Shown piece by piece: positions 1 to 7,924 of a stretch of 60,071 nucleotides of DNA. Within the stretch, counting starts at the first letter, position 1, and every line of letters begins with the position of its first letter. This stretch comes from Pseudomonadota bacterium (lineage in GTDB: Bacteria > Pseudomonadota > Gammaproteobacteria > Steroidobacterales > Woeseiaceae). Both the position numbers and the translations under genes were made by a program. The DNA lies in contig JADFNS010000018.1 of assembly GCA_022563255.1 (NCBI GenBank), positions 1-60,071 on the forward strand. Direction: 5' to 3'. The notes under the pieces were generated by a model that saw only the letters and a program-made list of their open reading frames with translations, ran no database searches and was not told the origin of the DNA.

Positions 1-570
1 CGGCCAGCAGCGCGGTCAGATCCTGGAAATCGACCGACGTGTTGACCTCATCGACCAGATTTCCCTCGCCGGCCGTGGCGCCCGTCTTACCCCAATTCGC
101 CAGCAGGATGGTCAGATCCTGGAAATCGACGAACCCGTTGCCCGTCAGATCGCCCCGGACCGTGGACGTGGCGTTGAGCGTCAAACTGCCCAGCTGCACG
201 TCGTCCCACGACACGTTGCCCAGGTTGAAGCGGCTCAGTTGCAGGTCGCCCTCGCCCAGCGAGAAGTCGATCCGGCCGTCGGTCGTGGCGGTGTACTCGA
301 CGGTCGCCAGACGGGCCCACTCATCTCCCGCTCCCACGCCCGAAGAGAATGTTCCGCCGCCGAGCCGGTCAATCAAGCCGGCGGCCGAATCGATCTGTCC
401 GTCTGAGAAGACGCCGAATTGATCGCTGTTTTGCACGTCGATGGCGCTCGCCTTGGTGGAGTCGAACAGCATGTCGACCATCCCGCCGGTGATGCCTTGG
501 GCGTTGTTGAACAGATCCCTGAGCCAGACCTCGATGTAGAAGGTCTGGCCGCTGGCCACCTCCCTCAGCG
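1..570 (-). CDS. C-terminal part of a planctomycete-like secreted protein with dockerin-type repeats (partial, foreign)
   Basis: One minus-strand frame stays open from the left edge to the junction near 570. It has no start and runs off the window. Near its end are two related calcium-loop-like repeats: GDLTGNGFVDFQDLTILLA followed by NWGK, then VDFQDLTALLA. These match the EF-hand-like dockerin repeats common at the C terminus of large exported planctomycete proteins. The part before them (NVAQLPETLREV, then FYIEVWLRDL) resembles the cohesin-like beta domain that usually precedes such repeats. The stretch looks richer in G+C than its neighbours by eye and is unlike any other gene here. It abuts the interior of gcvR with no start signal, so an assembly chimera is the simplest reading. 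Real horizontal insertion into gcvR is the alternative. The family match is from pattern recognition only. Confidence 0.7.
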
Positions 571-953
571 TCTCGGGCAACTGGGCCACGTTAAGCAAAC
601 TCGAGAAAGGCCTCAGCAAGCTCGGCAAAGGCGATGAATTGTCGGTATCGATCCGGCAAACGAATGCCAAGTCACCCGGTGGCGACCGCATGCCCTATGC
701 CGTGGACATTGTTAGCCTCGATCAAAAAGGCATCGTGTTTAGCCTTGCCGACTTTTTCGCCTCCAGAGACATTGAGATCGCCGATGTGGCAACGCGCAGT
801 TATGCTGCCGCGCACACTGGTTCCACGATGTTCGCCGTGCAAATGGCAATCAATGTCCCGGCAAACATTCACATCGCTCAACTTCGGGAGGATTTTCTGG
901 AAATTTGCGACCGTTTGAACCTCGACGCCATCTTAGAACCTGTAAAGCCGTAA
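570..953 (+). CDS. gcvR: Glycine cleavage system repressor GcvR, C-terminal half only (5'-truncated)
   Basis: The frame reads GNWATLSKLEKGLSKLG, then a basic linker, then MPYAVDIVSLDQKGIVFSLA and ATRSYAAAHTGSTMF. These are the end of the first ACT domain and the whole second ACT domain of GcvR-type proteins, which act with GcvA to repress the glycine cleavage operon. The family is usually about 170-190 residues, and only about 125 are present here. An in-frame stop lies at 537-539, inside the foreign planctomycete-like stretch, so no upstream start exists in this window. The first available start (TTG 639) would cut through a domain and is not credible. The gene is broken by the junction at about 560-580. 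Its placement just upstream of bcp is typical of gammaproteobacteria. Confidence 0.75.
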   Translation, partial: VSGNWATLSKLEKGLSKLGKGDELSVSIRQTNAKSPGGDRMPYAVDIVSLDQKGIVFSLADFFASRDIEIADVATRSYAAAHTGSTMFAVQMAINVPANIHIAQLREDFLEICDRLNLDAILEPVKP

Positions 954-973
954 TTACGCCCACTGGAGCCTGC

Positions 974-1444
974 ATGAGCGCACCTCGAATAAACCGCGTT
1001 GTCGCCAACTTCAAAGTCGACGCGACTCGAAACAAAACGATCCAGCTGAAAGAACTGCGCGGCCAGAATGTCGTACTGTACTTCTATCCCAAAGACAGCA
1101 CACCAGGCTGCACTGCCGAGGGACAGGACTTCCGAGACCTGCACGCAAAATTTAGGCGACACAATACAGTGGTACTGGGTGTCTCCAGAGACAGCCTGGC
1201 GTCGCACGAGAAATTTCGCGACAAGCAAGGCTTCCCGTTTGACCTGCTATCGGATCCTGACGAAAAGTTATGTAAGAAATTCGACGTCATCAGGCAGAAA
1301 ACCTTGTACGGTCGAAAGTTCATGGGCGTTGAGCGCAGTACCTTTCTGATAGACACACAGGGAAGACTTCGCAAAGAATGGCGCAAAATAAAAGTCATAG
1401 GCCATGCGGCCGAGGTACTTGCTGCCGTCGGGGCTTTAAATTAA
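974..1444 (+). CDS. bcp: Thioredoxin-dependent peroxiredoxin, Bcp/PrxQ family
   Basis: This 156-residue protein reduces hydrogen peroxide and organic peroxides in the cytoplasm. The peroxidatic cysteine is Cys46 in DSTPGCTAEG, followed by the family motif GVSRDS and a C-terminal GRLRKEW strand. The ATG at 974 was chosen because it begins directly before the conserved first strand. The open frame extends further upstream only through gcvR. In many Bcp proteins the resolving cysteine sits five residues after the peroxidatic one. Here that position (51) is Gln, and the only other cysteine is Cys100, so the enzyme may use a distant resolving cysteine or act as a 1-Cys type. The neighbours gcvR and bepA fit the common gcvR-bcp arrangement. 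Confidence 0.92.
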   Translation: MSAPRINRVVANFKVDATRNKTIQLKELRGQNVVLYFYPKDSTPGCTAEGQDFRDLHAKFRRHNTVVLGVSRDSLASHEKFRDKQGFPFDLLSDPDEKLCKKFDVIRQKTLYGRKFMGVERSTFLIDTQGRLRKEWRKIKVIGHAAEVLAAVGALN

Positions 1445-1499
1445 CGGCAACGCCGCCATATTGCTGGAACATCGTGATGCCGATCCGGTCGGAATAACT

Positions 1500-3011
1500 A
1501 TGTCCAAAGTTTTGCCAAAACACGCCCTCTTGTTGACAGCGATCGTCGCTGCAACCGTATTCGTCAGCGGTGCGGGCGCCGACGAGATCAACCTCCCGGA
1601 CTTGGGCAGCCCCGCCGACGCAATTTTGTCCACGAACAAGGAATCACAAATTGGCCGCTCGATCATGCGCGATATTCGCAAAAGCGGGCAGGTCGTCGAA
1701 GATCCTCTCGTTACCGAATACATCAACGAAATAGGCAACAGGGTAGCCGCGCAGACGAACGACGGTGACCATGACTTTACTTTCTTCGTCATCGACGACC
1801 ATCGCATCAATGCTTTCGCGCTGCCCGGAGGCTACATTGGCGTCCATTCGGGCCTTTTGGACGCGACGCGCAATGAGGACGAACTGGCGGGCGTACTCTC
1901 ACATGAAGTCGCGCACGTCACGCAACGTCACATTGCACGTGCAATTCATGCAAATTCCAGGCAAAGCCTGCTGTCAACCGCGATCATGCTGGGTGCGGTG
2001 CTTGCCAGCGTCGCCGGTGCCGGTCCCAATGTCCTGCAAGCCGGCATGGCCGTCGCCCAGGGCACCGCCGCGCAACAACAAATCAATTTCACGCGAGCGA
2101 ACGAATACGAAGCGGACCGGATCGGAATTTCGGCTCTTGCGGACGCAGGCTTCGACCCGTACGGCATGGCGTCATTTTTTGAAGTGCTGTCACGCCAGAC
2201 GACGCGGGCTCCTGACGAACGAACGCCTGAATTTCTGTTGACACACCCTGTATCGACGGCGCGTATTGCCGAAGCGAGAAATCGCGCCCGAAATTACCCC
2301 CTGATTCGCAGTGACGATTCGATCAGCTACGGCATTGCGAAAACACGACTAACAGTTGCGCGCATGGATACGGCGAAAGAAGCCGTCGCGTATTTCGAAA
2401 AGCGAAGCTTCGAAAATCAGAACGACATCGAGCGCTATGGCAGGAGCCACGCGTATTTCCGCGCGGGTCAATATAGCAAGGCGCTGGACATCGTTGCAGA
2501 ACTGGTCGAGAAAGATCCTACGGTGATCGCCTACCATATCGCGCTTGGCGAAACACTGGTGGCACTCAAACGACAGCGGGATGCGACTCAGGTTTTCGAA
2601 CATGCACTCGATTTGTTCCCGCGCAATGTTCCGCTCGTGATTTCGTACGGCGAGCGCTTGCTGGAGATCGGTCAGCCAGTGAAGGCCCATACGTTGTTAC
2701 TGGACCTTCTAAACAACGTAGCCCCTACGCCCGAGCAGGTGCGCTTGATTGCTCGCGCGGCAAGCGAGGCAGGAGAAGACGCTGAGTCGCTTTACTACCT
2801 GTCCGAGTACCGCCTGATGATCGGCGATCTTGTCGGTGGAATCGGTTTTCTGCAGCAAGCGCTGCGACTGGCGGACCTGCAGGAGATTCAGCGAATTCGA
2901 TTCGAGGCACGTATCGACTTCATTCGCGAATTCATGAATGAAGAGCAGCTGCGCGGTATGCCACGCGGGGGGCCAACCGGCACATCAGCCCGCAATACCC
3001 AATACCGATGA
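1500..3011 (+). CDS. bepA: Periplasmic M48 metalloprotease with TPR domain, BepA-like
   Basis: BepA is a chaperone/protease that helps LptD and BAM assembly in the periplasm. The 503-residue product starts with an export signal (hydrophobic LLLTAIVAATVFVSGAGA). It carries the M48 zinc motif HEVAH at about residues 135-139, with the downstream glutamate ligand region NEYEADRIG. The conserved NAFALPGGYIGVHSGLL segment precedes the zinc motif. After about residue 290 the sequence is helical with TPR-like repeats (ARAYF-type segments such as GRSHAYFRAGQYSKAL). The ATG at 1500 is preferred over an in-frame upstream codon at 1461 because it gives a clean signal peptide. Its stop overlaps the mlaA start (ATGA), suggesting co-translation of two outer-membrane quality genes. 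Confidence 0.92.
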   Translation: MSKVLPKHALLLTAIVAATVFVSGAGADEINLPDLGSPADAILSTNKESQIGRSIMRDIRKSGQVVEDPLVTEYINEIGNRVAAQTNDGDHDFTFFVIDDHRINAFALPGGYIGVHSGLLDATRNEDELAGVLSHEVAHVTQRHIARAIHANSRQSLLSTAIMLGAVLASVAGAGPNVLQAGMAVAQGTAAQQQINFTRANEYEADRIGISALADAGFDPYGMASFFEVLSRQTTRAPDERTPEFLLTHPVSTARIAEARNRARNYPLIRSDDSISYGIAKTRLTVARMDTAKEAVAYFEKRSFENQNDIERYGRSHAYFRAGQYSKALDIVAELVEKDPTVIAYHIALGETLVALKRQRDATQVFEHALDLFPRNVPLVISYGERLLEIGQPVKAHTLLLDLLNNVAPTPEQVRLIARAASEAGEDAESLYYLSEYRLMIGDLVGGIGFLQQALRLADLQEIQRIRFEARIDFIREFMNEEQLRGMPRGGPTGTSARNTQYR

Positions 3012-3757
3012 AATCCTCCGTCCGCGTTCGAGTGCCGTTGCTGACTGTGGCTGTAGCAATGTCCGCATGCGCTTCCATTCCCGCTGACCAACTCACGGAG
3101 TCCGATCCGTGGGAAGCCGCGAATCGATCCATGTTCAATGTAAACGTCGCCATCGACAACGCGACGATAAAACCGTTGTCAAAAGCTTATCGCAAAGTGA
3201 TGCCGAGCCCGGTTCGCCGAGGCGTCAGCAATTTCTTCCAAAATCTGACGACGCCACGATCGGTTCTGAACAATTTCCTGCAGGGTAAGCCCGCGAACGG
3301 TTTGTCTGAGCTGGCGCGTTTTCTGTTAAACAGCACGATCGGCGTAGGCGGTTTATTCGACGTCGCGACGACGACCGGCCTGGAGGAATATTCCGAGGAT
3401 TTCGGGCAAACGGCTGCGGTCTGGGGTGTGCCGGATGGACCGTACCTGATGCTGCCGTTATTGGGTCCGCAGAATCTACGCGATGCCTTACTGCTGCCTC
3501 TCGATTTTCTTGCTGACCCGCTGTTTCATTACGACGTATCCTCGGTCCGGGATCGGATTTACGGTCTGCGTATGATCGATCTGCGGTTTCGACTGCTCAC
3601 AGTGGACGAACTTCTTGCGAACTCGACGGATCCGTACGTGACTCTCCGCGAGTCCTATCGACAAAATCGGGAGTTCGAAATCTACGACGGCGACCCGCCG
3701 GAAGATGACGATTGGTTCGACGATTTTCTCGAAGAAGAATTCAGCGAAGAAAATTAG
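3008..3757 (+). CDS. mlaA: Outer-membrane lipoprotein MlaA (VacJ)
   Basis: MlaA removes mislocalised phospholipid from the outer leaflet of the outer membrane and hands it to MlaC. The 249-residue protein has a lipoprotein signal ending in AMSAC and then the family hallmarks DPWEAANRSMFNVN, PLSKAYRKVMPSPVRRGVSN, FLLNSTIGVGGLFDVA and EDFGQTAAVWGVPDGPYLML. The C terminus is a strongly acidic tail (EDDDWFDDFLEEEF). It overlaps bepA by four bases. Its stop overlaps the stop of mlaB on the other strand, so the two halves of the Mla system converge tail to tail. Confidence 0.97.
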   Translation: MKSSVRVRVPLLTVAVAMSACASIPADQLTESDPWEAANRSMFNVNVAIDNATIKPLSKAYRKVMPSPVRRGVSNFFQNLTTPRSVLNNFLQGKPANGLSELARFLLNSTIGVGGLFDVATTTGLEEYSEDFGQTAAVWGVPDGPYLMLPLLGPQNLRDALLLPLDFLADPLFHYDVSSVRDRIYGLRMIDLRFRLLTVDELLANSTDPYVTLRESYRQNREFEIYDGDPPEDDDWFDDFLEEEFSEEN

Positions 3758-4092
3758 TCCGCGTCTGGCGCCTCGATGAATCCCGCCCAGCGCTCGCCGC
3801 GCGTGAGCAGACCGTCGACCTCAGTTGTCTTCGCGATAGCCAGAACACGCTCAGGCATGCCCGAGAATCGTATCTCCCGGACCGTGTGATTTGCCCATGT
3901 CACCCACTCGAGCAACAATGCCAGGCCGGCGGAATCACTGAGCGTGACCCCGGACAAATCGATCTCGATGCGTGTGTGATCTTCGAACGGCTTCTCACTG
4001 GCCTCCAATATGCGCTCGGCCGTATCGAACGACATCTCTCCGGACAATGCGAAGTGCCCTTCCCCAAGGTCTGCAAGCGTGAAGTCACTCAT
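3754..4092 (-). CDS. mlaB: STAS-domain protein MlaB
   Basis: MlaB is the cytoplasmic STAS subunit that stabilises the MlaFE ABC transporter. The product is about 112 residues. A STAS core is visible: GEMSFDTAERIL, then the IEIDLSGVTLSDSAGLALLL switch region with its conserved DSAG, then a C-terminal helix. The ATG at 4092 (MSDFTLADLGEGHFALSG) was chosen because it begins at the first STAS strand and overlaps the mlaC end by eight bases. A longer frame starting at 4140 would add residues translated from inside mlaC. It is the last gene of the minus-strand mlaFEDCB run. Confidence 0.88.
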   Translation of the reverse strand: MSDFTLADLGEGHFALSGEMSFDTAERILEASEKPFEDHTRIEIDLSGVTLSDSAGLALLLEWVTWANHTVREIRFSGMPERVLAIAKTTEVDGLLTRGERWAGFIEAPDAD

Positions 4093-4708
4093 CGTGGGTA
4101 ATGCCAGCCTCGCCTTCAAGTCTTTCAATGACAGCGTCAAGACCGGTACGGCGAATCTCCGAGTTCATCTCTGCACGGAAATTTCGAACGTAGGAAACGC
4201 CCTCGATCACCACATTGAAGAGTAACCATCCCGACTTGCGCTTCACGAGTTCGTAGTCCACAGAAATCTTGCTACCGCTGTCCAATCTGACTGTGCTCCT
4301 GACTTTGGTGCGCGACTTCGTCGCATCACCGCGGTACGGCAGCACTCTTACCCTGTCTTGATCGAACTCGATAACTCCGTCCGCATAACGCCGCAACAGC
4401 GCCTGGTAAAACGCTTTGATAAATCTGCCGCGCTGCTCGTCTGTCGCCGTCCGCCAATGCCTGGCCAGCACAATCTGTGCAGCAAATCTCGTGTCGAAGC
4501 GTGGCAACAAGACCTCATCGATCGCTGCATACAACGCCTTTCGATCCGCGGCGAACTCTTCGCGCCGGCCATCGAGTTTCTCGGCAAACAAAGCCACCGC
4601 GCTCTCGATGATCTCATTCGGTCCCTCATCTGCAGCATTCGCGACGGCCACCGCGCTCAGCGCAAGAATGCATGTCCGCAATACGTTTTTCACGGCCTGA
4701 ACCCTCAC
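4085..4708 (-). CDS. mlaC: Periplasmic phospholipid carrier MlaC
   Basis: MlaC shuttles phospholipids between MlaA at the outer membrane and MlaD at the inner membrane. The 207-residue protein has an N-terminal signal (LRTCILALSAVAVANAA). It then shows the MlaC/Ttg2D pattern: an early helical region, LPRFDTRFAAQIVLARHWR, RGRFIKAFYQALLRRYADGV, and a late strand pair with WLLFNVVIEGVSYVRNFR. It begins with a GTG that overlaps the mlaD stop (GTGA), the coupling seen throughout this operon. Nothing in the sequence is unusual. Confidence 0.95.
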   Translation of the reverse strand: MRVQAVKNVLRTCILALSAVAVANAADEGPNEIIESAVALFAEKLDGRREEFAADRKALYAAIDEVLLPRFDTRFAAQIVLARHWRTATDEQRGRFIKAFYQALLRRYADGVIEFDQDRVRVLPYRGDATKSRTKVRSTVRLDSGSKISVDYELVKRKSGWLLFNVVIEGVSYVRNFRAEMNSEIRRTGLDAVIERLEGEAGITHDE

Positions 4709-5175
4709 TCGTCGCCGTCTGATCCCGCATTCACGAGAAATTTACCGATCAAATTCTCCAGCACCAACGCGGATTGCGTAAACAGGATTTCGCTGCCATC
4801 TTCCAGAAAAATATCGGAGCCTCCAGCCTGCAGGCCAATGTATTGGCTACCGAGCAATCCGGACGTCAGGATGCTCGCATCGCTATCATCGGGAATCTGA
4901 TCGTATTGACTGTCGATGACGAAAGTGACTTTCGCTTCCAACGATTGAGCATCGAACGAAACACTCGTCACACGACCGATCGTGACGCCCGACATGGAGA
5001 CCGGCGCCTTGCTCTTCAGACTGCCCACGTTTTCAAAATACGCTTCGACCTCATAGGTTTCTGTCGACGAAAAACCTTCACCACCCGTGGCTTGTGTCGC
5101 CAGAAAAAACAATGCCGACATGCCCAGCATCACGAACAAGCCGGTGCCAATTTCAACGGAACGTGTTTGTTGCAT
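4705..5175 (-). CDS. mlaD: MCE-domain lipid transfer protein MlaD
   Basis: MlaD forms the inner-membrane-anchored MCE hexamer that passes lipid to or from MlaFEB. The 156-residue protein starts with a short cytoplasmic tail and one membrane helix (FVMLGMSALFFLATQA). It then has a single MCE domain: YEVEAYFENVGSLKSKAPVS, MSGVTIGRVTSVSFD and LTSGLLGSQYIGLQAGG. The protein is slightly short for the family. The C-terminal helix ends in LENLIGKFLVN. It is translationally coupled to mlaC downstream and lies nine bases after mlaE. Confidence 0.96.
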   Translation of the reverse strand: MQQTRSVEIGTGLFVMLGMSALFFLATQATGGEGFSSTETYEVEAYFENVGSLKSKAPVSMSGVTIGRVTSVSFDAQSLEAKVTFVIDSQYDQIPDDSDASILTSGLLGSQYIGLQAGGSDIFLEDGSEILFTQSALVLENLIGKFLVNAGSDGDE

Positions 5176-5184
5176 AAGCTTTTC

Positions 5185-5958
5185 CTAAAGAAAGACTGTG
5201 GTTATCATGAAATCCAGGATCAGGACCGAAATGGCCGTGATGACAACGGTTCGCGTCGTCGCCCGGCCAACTCCCTCAGCGGTCGGAATGGCATTATAGC
5301 CCTCCCAGACGGCGAGCAAGCTCGCAACTACGCCGAATACAACACTCTTGAAAATGCCTTCGTTAATGTCCGACATCGTGACGGTCAGGCGCATCTGCTG
5401 CCAAAACGCACCAACATCCACTTCCAGCAGGCCAACGGCTACCACGTGGGCACCAAACAGACCCGTGCAACTGAATATCGCGGCCAACAGCGGCATCGAG
5501 ACTACGCCGCCCAAAAAACGGGGCACCAGCACTCTGCGCACCGGGTTAACGGCCATCATTTCCATCGCCGAAAGCTGGTCCGTGGCCTTCATCAATCCAA
5601 TTTCCGACGACAATGCGGTTCCTGCACGGCCGGCGAACAACAGCGCCGTGATGACGGGCCCCAACTCCTTGATCAGCGCCAACGCCACGACAGTGCCGAC
5701 CGCGTCTTCAGCATTGAACTTCGCCAGGCTCGCATACCCTTGCAAAGCCAGTACACCGCCCACGAAGAAGCCGCAAACCATAATGATGACCAGGGACAAA
5801 GCGCCAGTATTGTAGATCTGCTTGATCACCAACCCTGGTCGCCCTATCAATATTTTCGGCGAGTACCTCAGAAGACGCAGGAAAAACAGCTGGAACGCAC
5901 CGAACGTACGCACAAATTCGAAGATCGTGCCGTAAATATCACGAATCAGCTCTCTCAT
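5185..5958 (-). CDS. mlaE: ABC transporter permease MlaE
   Basis: MlaE is the membrane permease of the Mla phospholipid transporter. The 257-residue protein has the family's amphipathic N-terminal segment, then five to six hydrophobic helices and the signature EIGLMKATDQLSAMEMMAVN with PRFLGGVVSMPLL. The start overlaps the mlaF stop by four bases (ATGA). Gene order mlaF-E-D-C-B is the usual one. Confidence 0.97.
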   Translation of the reverse strand: MRELIRDIYGTIFEFVRTFGAFQLFFLRLLRYSPKILIGRPGLVIKQIYNTGALSLVIIMVCGFFVGGVLALQGYASLAKFNAEDAVGTVVALALIKELGPVITALLFAGRAGTALSSEIGLMKATDQLSAMEMMAVNPVRRVLVPRFLGGVVSMPLLAAIFSCTGLFGAHVVAVGLLEVDVGAFWQQMRLTVTMSDINEGIFKSVVFGVVASLLAVWEGYNAIPTAEGVGRATTRTVVITAISVLILDFMITTVFL

Positions 5959-6770
5959 TCGGTGCCCCGCCCCAGCAATTGCTCCGCATAATCGGGCGCA
6001 TCGAAATGAAAGGCGACCGGGCCATCCGCCATGCCATGCATGAACTGGCGCACCAGCTCCGAGGTGGCCGTTCGCAGTTCGTCCGGACTGCCGGATGCCG
6101 CAACTTTGCCGCCGGAGATCAGGTAGCTCCTGTCAGCAACAGTCGAAATCTCGGCCACGTCGTGGCTTACGACGATGCTGGTTATTCCCAGCGCGTCGTT
6201 CATGCGGCGGACAAGTCGCACGATAACGCCCATCGAAATGGGATCGAGCCCGGCAAAGGGCTCGTCGTAAATCAGAATTTCGGGATCCATCACCATCGCG
6301 CGCGCCAGCGCTACGCGCCTGGCCATACCACCGGACAACTGTGCGGGCATCATGTCAGCGGCGCCACGCAATCCGACCGCGTGCAATTTCGTCAAGACCA
6401 CATGACGGATAAGACGGCCCGTCAGCTTGGTATGCTCGCGCAAGGGGAAAGCGACGTTTTCAAATACAGAGAGATCGGTGAGCAGCGCCCCGTTTTGAAA
6501 CAGCATCCCAAAACGTTGCCGCAGCTGGTACAAGCTGGCCAGATCAAGAGTGGCGATATCGACGCCGTTCACCCAAATCGTGCCTTGCTGTGGAACCAAC
6601 TGGCGCGTGATCAAGCGCAATAATGTCGTCTTACCCGTACCGCTGGGCCCCATCAAGGCGGTGATCTCACCGCGTTTGATGGTCAGATTGAGACCCTCGA
6701 ATATCACGCGCGCTCCGCGCGAGTATTTCAAATCGCGAATCTCTATGACATTTTCTGGTTGCTCGCTCAC
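5955..6770 (-). CDS. mlaF: ABC transporter ATPase MlaF
   Basis: MlaF is the cytoplasmic ATPase that drives phospholipid transport through MlaE. The 271-residue protein shows Walker A GPSGTGKTT, the Q-loop region FQNGALLTDLSVFENVAFPL, signature LSGGMARRVALARA, Walker B EILIYDEPFAGLDPI and the H-loop IVVSHD. It appears to start at a GTG (MSEQPENVIEIRDLKY). It heads the minus-strand mla operon, 27 bases downstream of the aldolase gene, so it may be read from the aldolase promoter or from its own promoter inside that gene. Confidence 0.97.
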   Translation of the reverse strand: MSEQPENVIEIRDLKYSRGARVIFEGLNLTIKRGEITALMGPSGTGKTTLLRLITRQLVPQQGTIWVNGVDIATLDLASLYQLRQRFGMLFQNGALLTDLSVFENVAFPLREHTKLTGRLIRHVVLTKLHAVGLRGAADMMPAQLSGGMARRVALARAMVMDPEILIYDEPFAGLDPISMGVIVRLVRRMNDALGITSIVVSHDVAEISTVADRSYLISGGKVAASGSPDELRTATSELVRQFMHGMADGPVAFHFDAPDYAEQLLGRGTE

Positions 6771-6797
6771 GGTCTGGCCGGCTTGCAGCGCGGCGCC

Positions 6798-7808
6798 CTA
6801 CTCCATGCTCGTGTCGTACTGGCCACCGTGCGCGAGGCCATTGAGTTTCGCGCGCTTGAACAAAGCGGCCTGACCCACTGCATAGTTGTCTTCTGAACCG
6901 CGCCACGCATCCAGTACCGGCGCCTGCAACGCGCGGCCATAGGAAAACGACAGCTCCCAGGGAAGGTCACCCGACTTATTCATCATATCAAGATGCACAG
7001 TGGCCTCTTCCGGGCTCTGGCCACCGGACAGGAAGGCAACACCGGCAACAGCGGCTGGCACGTGTGCCTTCAGGGTGCGCAGCGTCGCCTCAGCGACTTC
7101 TGCTGGAGCGGCACGGTCTGCGGCACCGCTGCCGGAAATAACCATATTCGGTTTTAGGACAATGCCTTCGAGCACCACCTTGTGTTCGGCAAGCGCCGCA
7201 AACAACGCCGCCAGTGCGGCGTTCGTGACCTCTTCACAGCGTGCAATGCTGTGATCGCCGTCCATAAGGACTTCGGGCTCGACGATTGGCACGATATTCG
7301 CTTCCTGACATAACGCAGCGTAGCGCGCCAACGCGCGCGCATTGGCCTGCACGCAAAAGTCCGAAGGCAAGTTCTCGCCGATGTTGATAACCGCACGCCA
7401 TTTGGCGAAGCGCGCACCGAGTTCATAATACTCAGCGAGGCGCTCACGCAAGCCGTCCAAACCCTCGGTGATCGTTTCGCCCGCAAATCCAGCAAGCGGC
7501 TTGGCGCCGGTATCGACTTTGATACCCGGGATCATGCCCGCATCGGCCATATATTTTGCAAATGGCACGCCGTCCGATGTGGACTGTCGCAGCGTCTCAT
7601 CATAAAGAATGACCCCACCGATGTATTCCTCGACGCCCGGCGTCGTGAACAGCATTTCGCGATAGCGCCGCCGACTGGCCTCGGTTGACTCCGTGTCGAT
7701 CAACGCGAAACGCTTGCCGATCGTCGGCGTGCTTTCGTCTGCCGCGAGGATGCCTTTGCCACTGCCAACCATTGCTGTGGCCACAGCGTTCAAATCGTTG
7801 CGGTTCAT
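6798..7808 (-). CDS. Class I fructose-bisphosphate aldolase
   Basis: This enzyme cleaves fructose 1,6-bisphosphate to dihydroxyacetone phosphate and glyceraldehyde 3-phosphate through a Schiff base. The 336-residue protein is of the eukaryote-like class I type. It has GKGILAADEST near the N terminus, IGENLPSD in the middle, VEPEVLMDGDH, the Schiff-base lysine in VLKPNMV at about residue 219, and AFLSGGQS. The ATG at 7808 follows a good ribosome site (ggaga, about 8 bases upstream). The longer frame beginning at 7859 would add unrelated residues. It is divergent from the Rrf2/suf operon, and both start regions share a roughly 115-base intergenic stretch. Confidence 0.95.
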   Translation of the reverse strand: MNRNDLNAVATAMVGSGKGILAADESTPTIGKRFALIDTESTEASRRRYREMLFTTPGVEEYIGGVILYDETLRQSTSDGVPFAKYMADAGMIPGIKVDTGAKPLAGFAGETITEGLDGLRERLAEYYELGARFAKWRAVINIGENLPSDFCVQANARALARYAALCQEANIVPIVEPEVLMDGDHSIARCEEVTNAALAALFAALAEHKVVLEGIVLKPNMVISGSGAADRAAPAEVAEATLRTLKAHVPAAVAGVAFLSGGQSPEEATVHLDMMNKSGDLPWELSFSYGRALQAPVLDAWRGSEDNYAVGQAALFKRAKLNGLAHGGQYDTSME

Positions 7809-7882
7809 GCAGGTGTTCTCCGGAGAAATAGGTCGGCGCAGCATAGCAAAATCACACAAAGGGTATACCTCGGAGGCTAAAT

Positions 7883-7899
7883 AGGACTAAAATAGTCCT
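7883..7899. promoter_or_regulatory. Palindromic operator, IscR/Rrf2 type, between aldolase and the suf regulator
   Basis: The sequence GGACTA-AAA-TAGTCC (7884-7898) is a perfect inverted repeat with one further matching pair outside it. It sits 26 bases before the GTG of the Rrf2-family regulator. It resembles the type 1 IscR site, whose core is a GACTA/TAGTC palindrome around a short A/T centre. The overlapping TAAAAT could serve as a -10 element of the suf promoter, so binding would block transcription. Autoregulation by the adjacent regulator is inferred, not shown. Confidence 0.6.
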
Positions 7900-7924
7900 T
7901 TATGCAAGGAACACGGAGCAAGCC

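Noticed and set aside
39..422. Plus-strand frame of 127 residues in the foreign left end
   Set aside because: It is the shadow of the minus-strand dockerin-repeat frame, which has clear family motifs; the plus-strand product is Ser/Pro-rich without a recognisable fold.
4774..5991. Long plus-strand frame of about 405 residues
   Set aside because: It lies fully over mlaD and mlaE on the other strand and gives a low-complexity Arg/Gln/His-rich product, typical of a shadow frame.
7902..7904. ATG as the start of the suf regulator
   Set aside because: It is out of frame with the Rrf2 protein; the GTG at 7925 is in frame.
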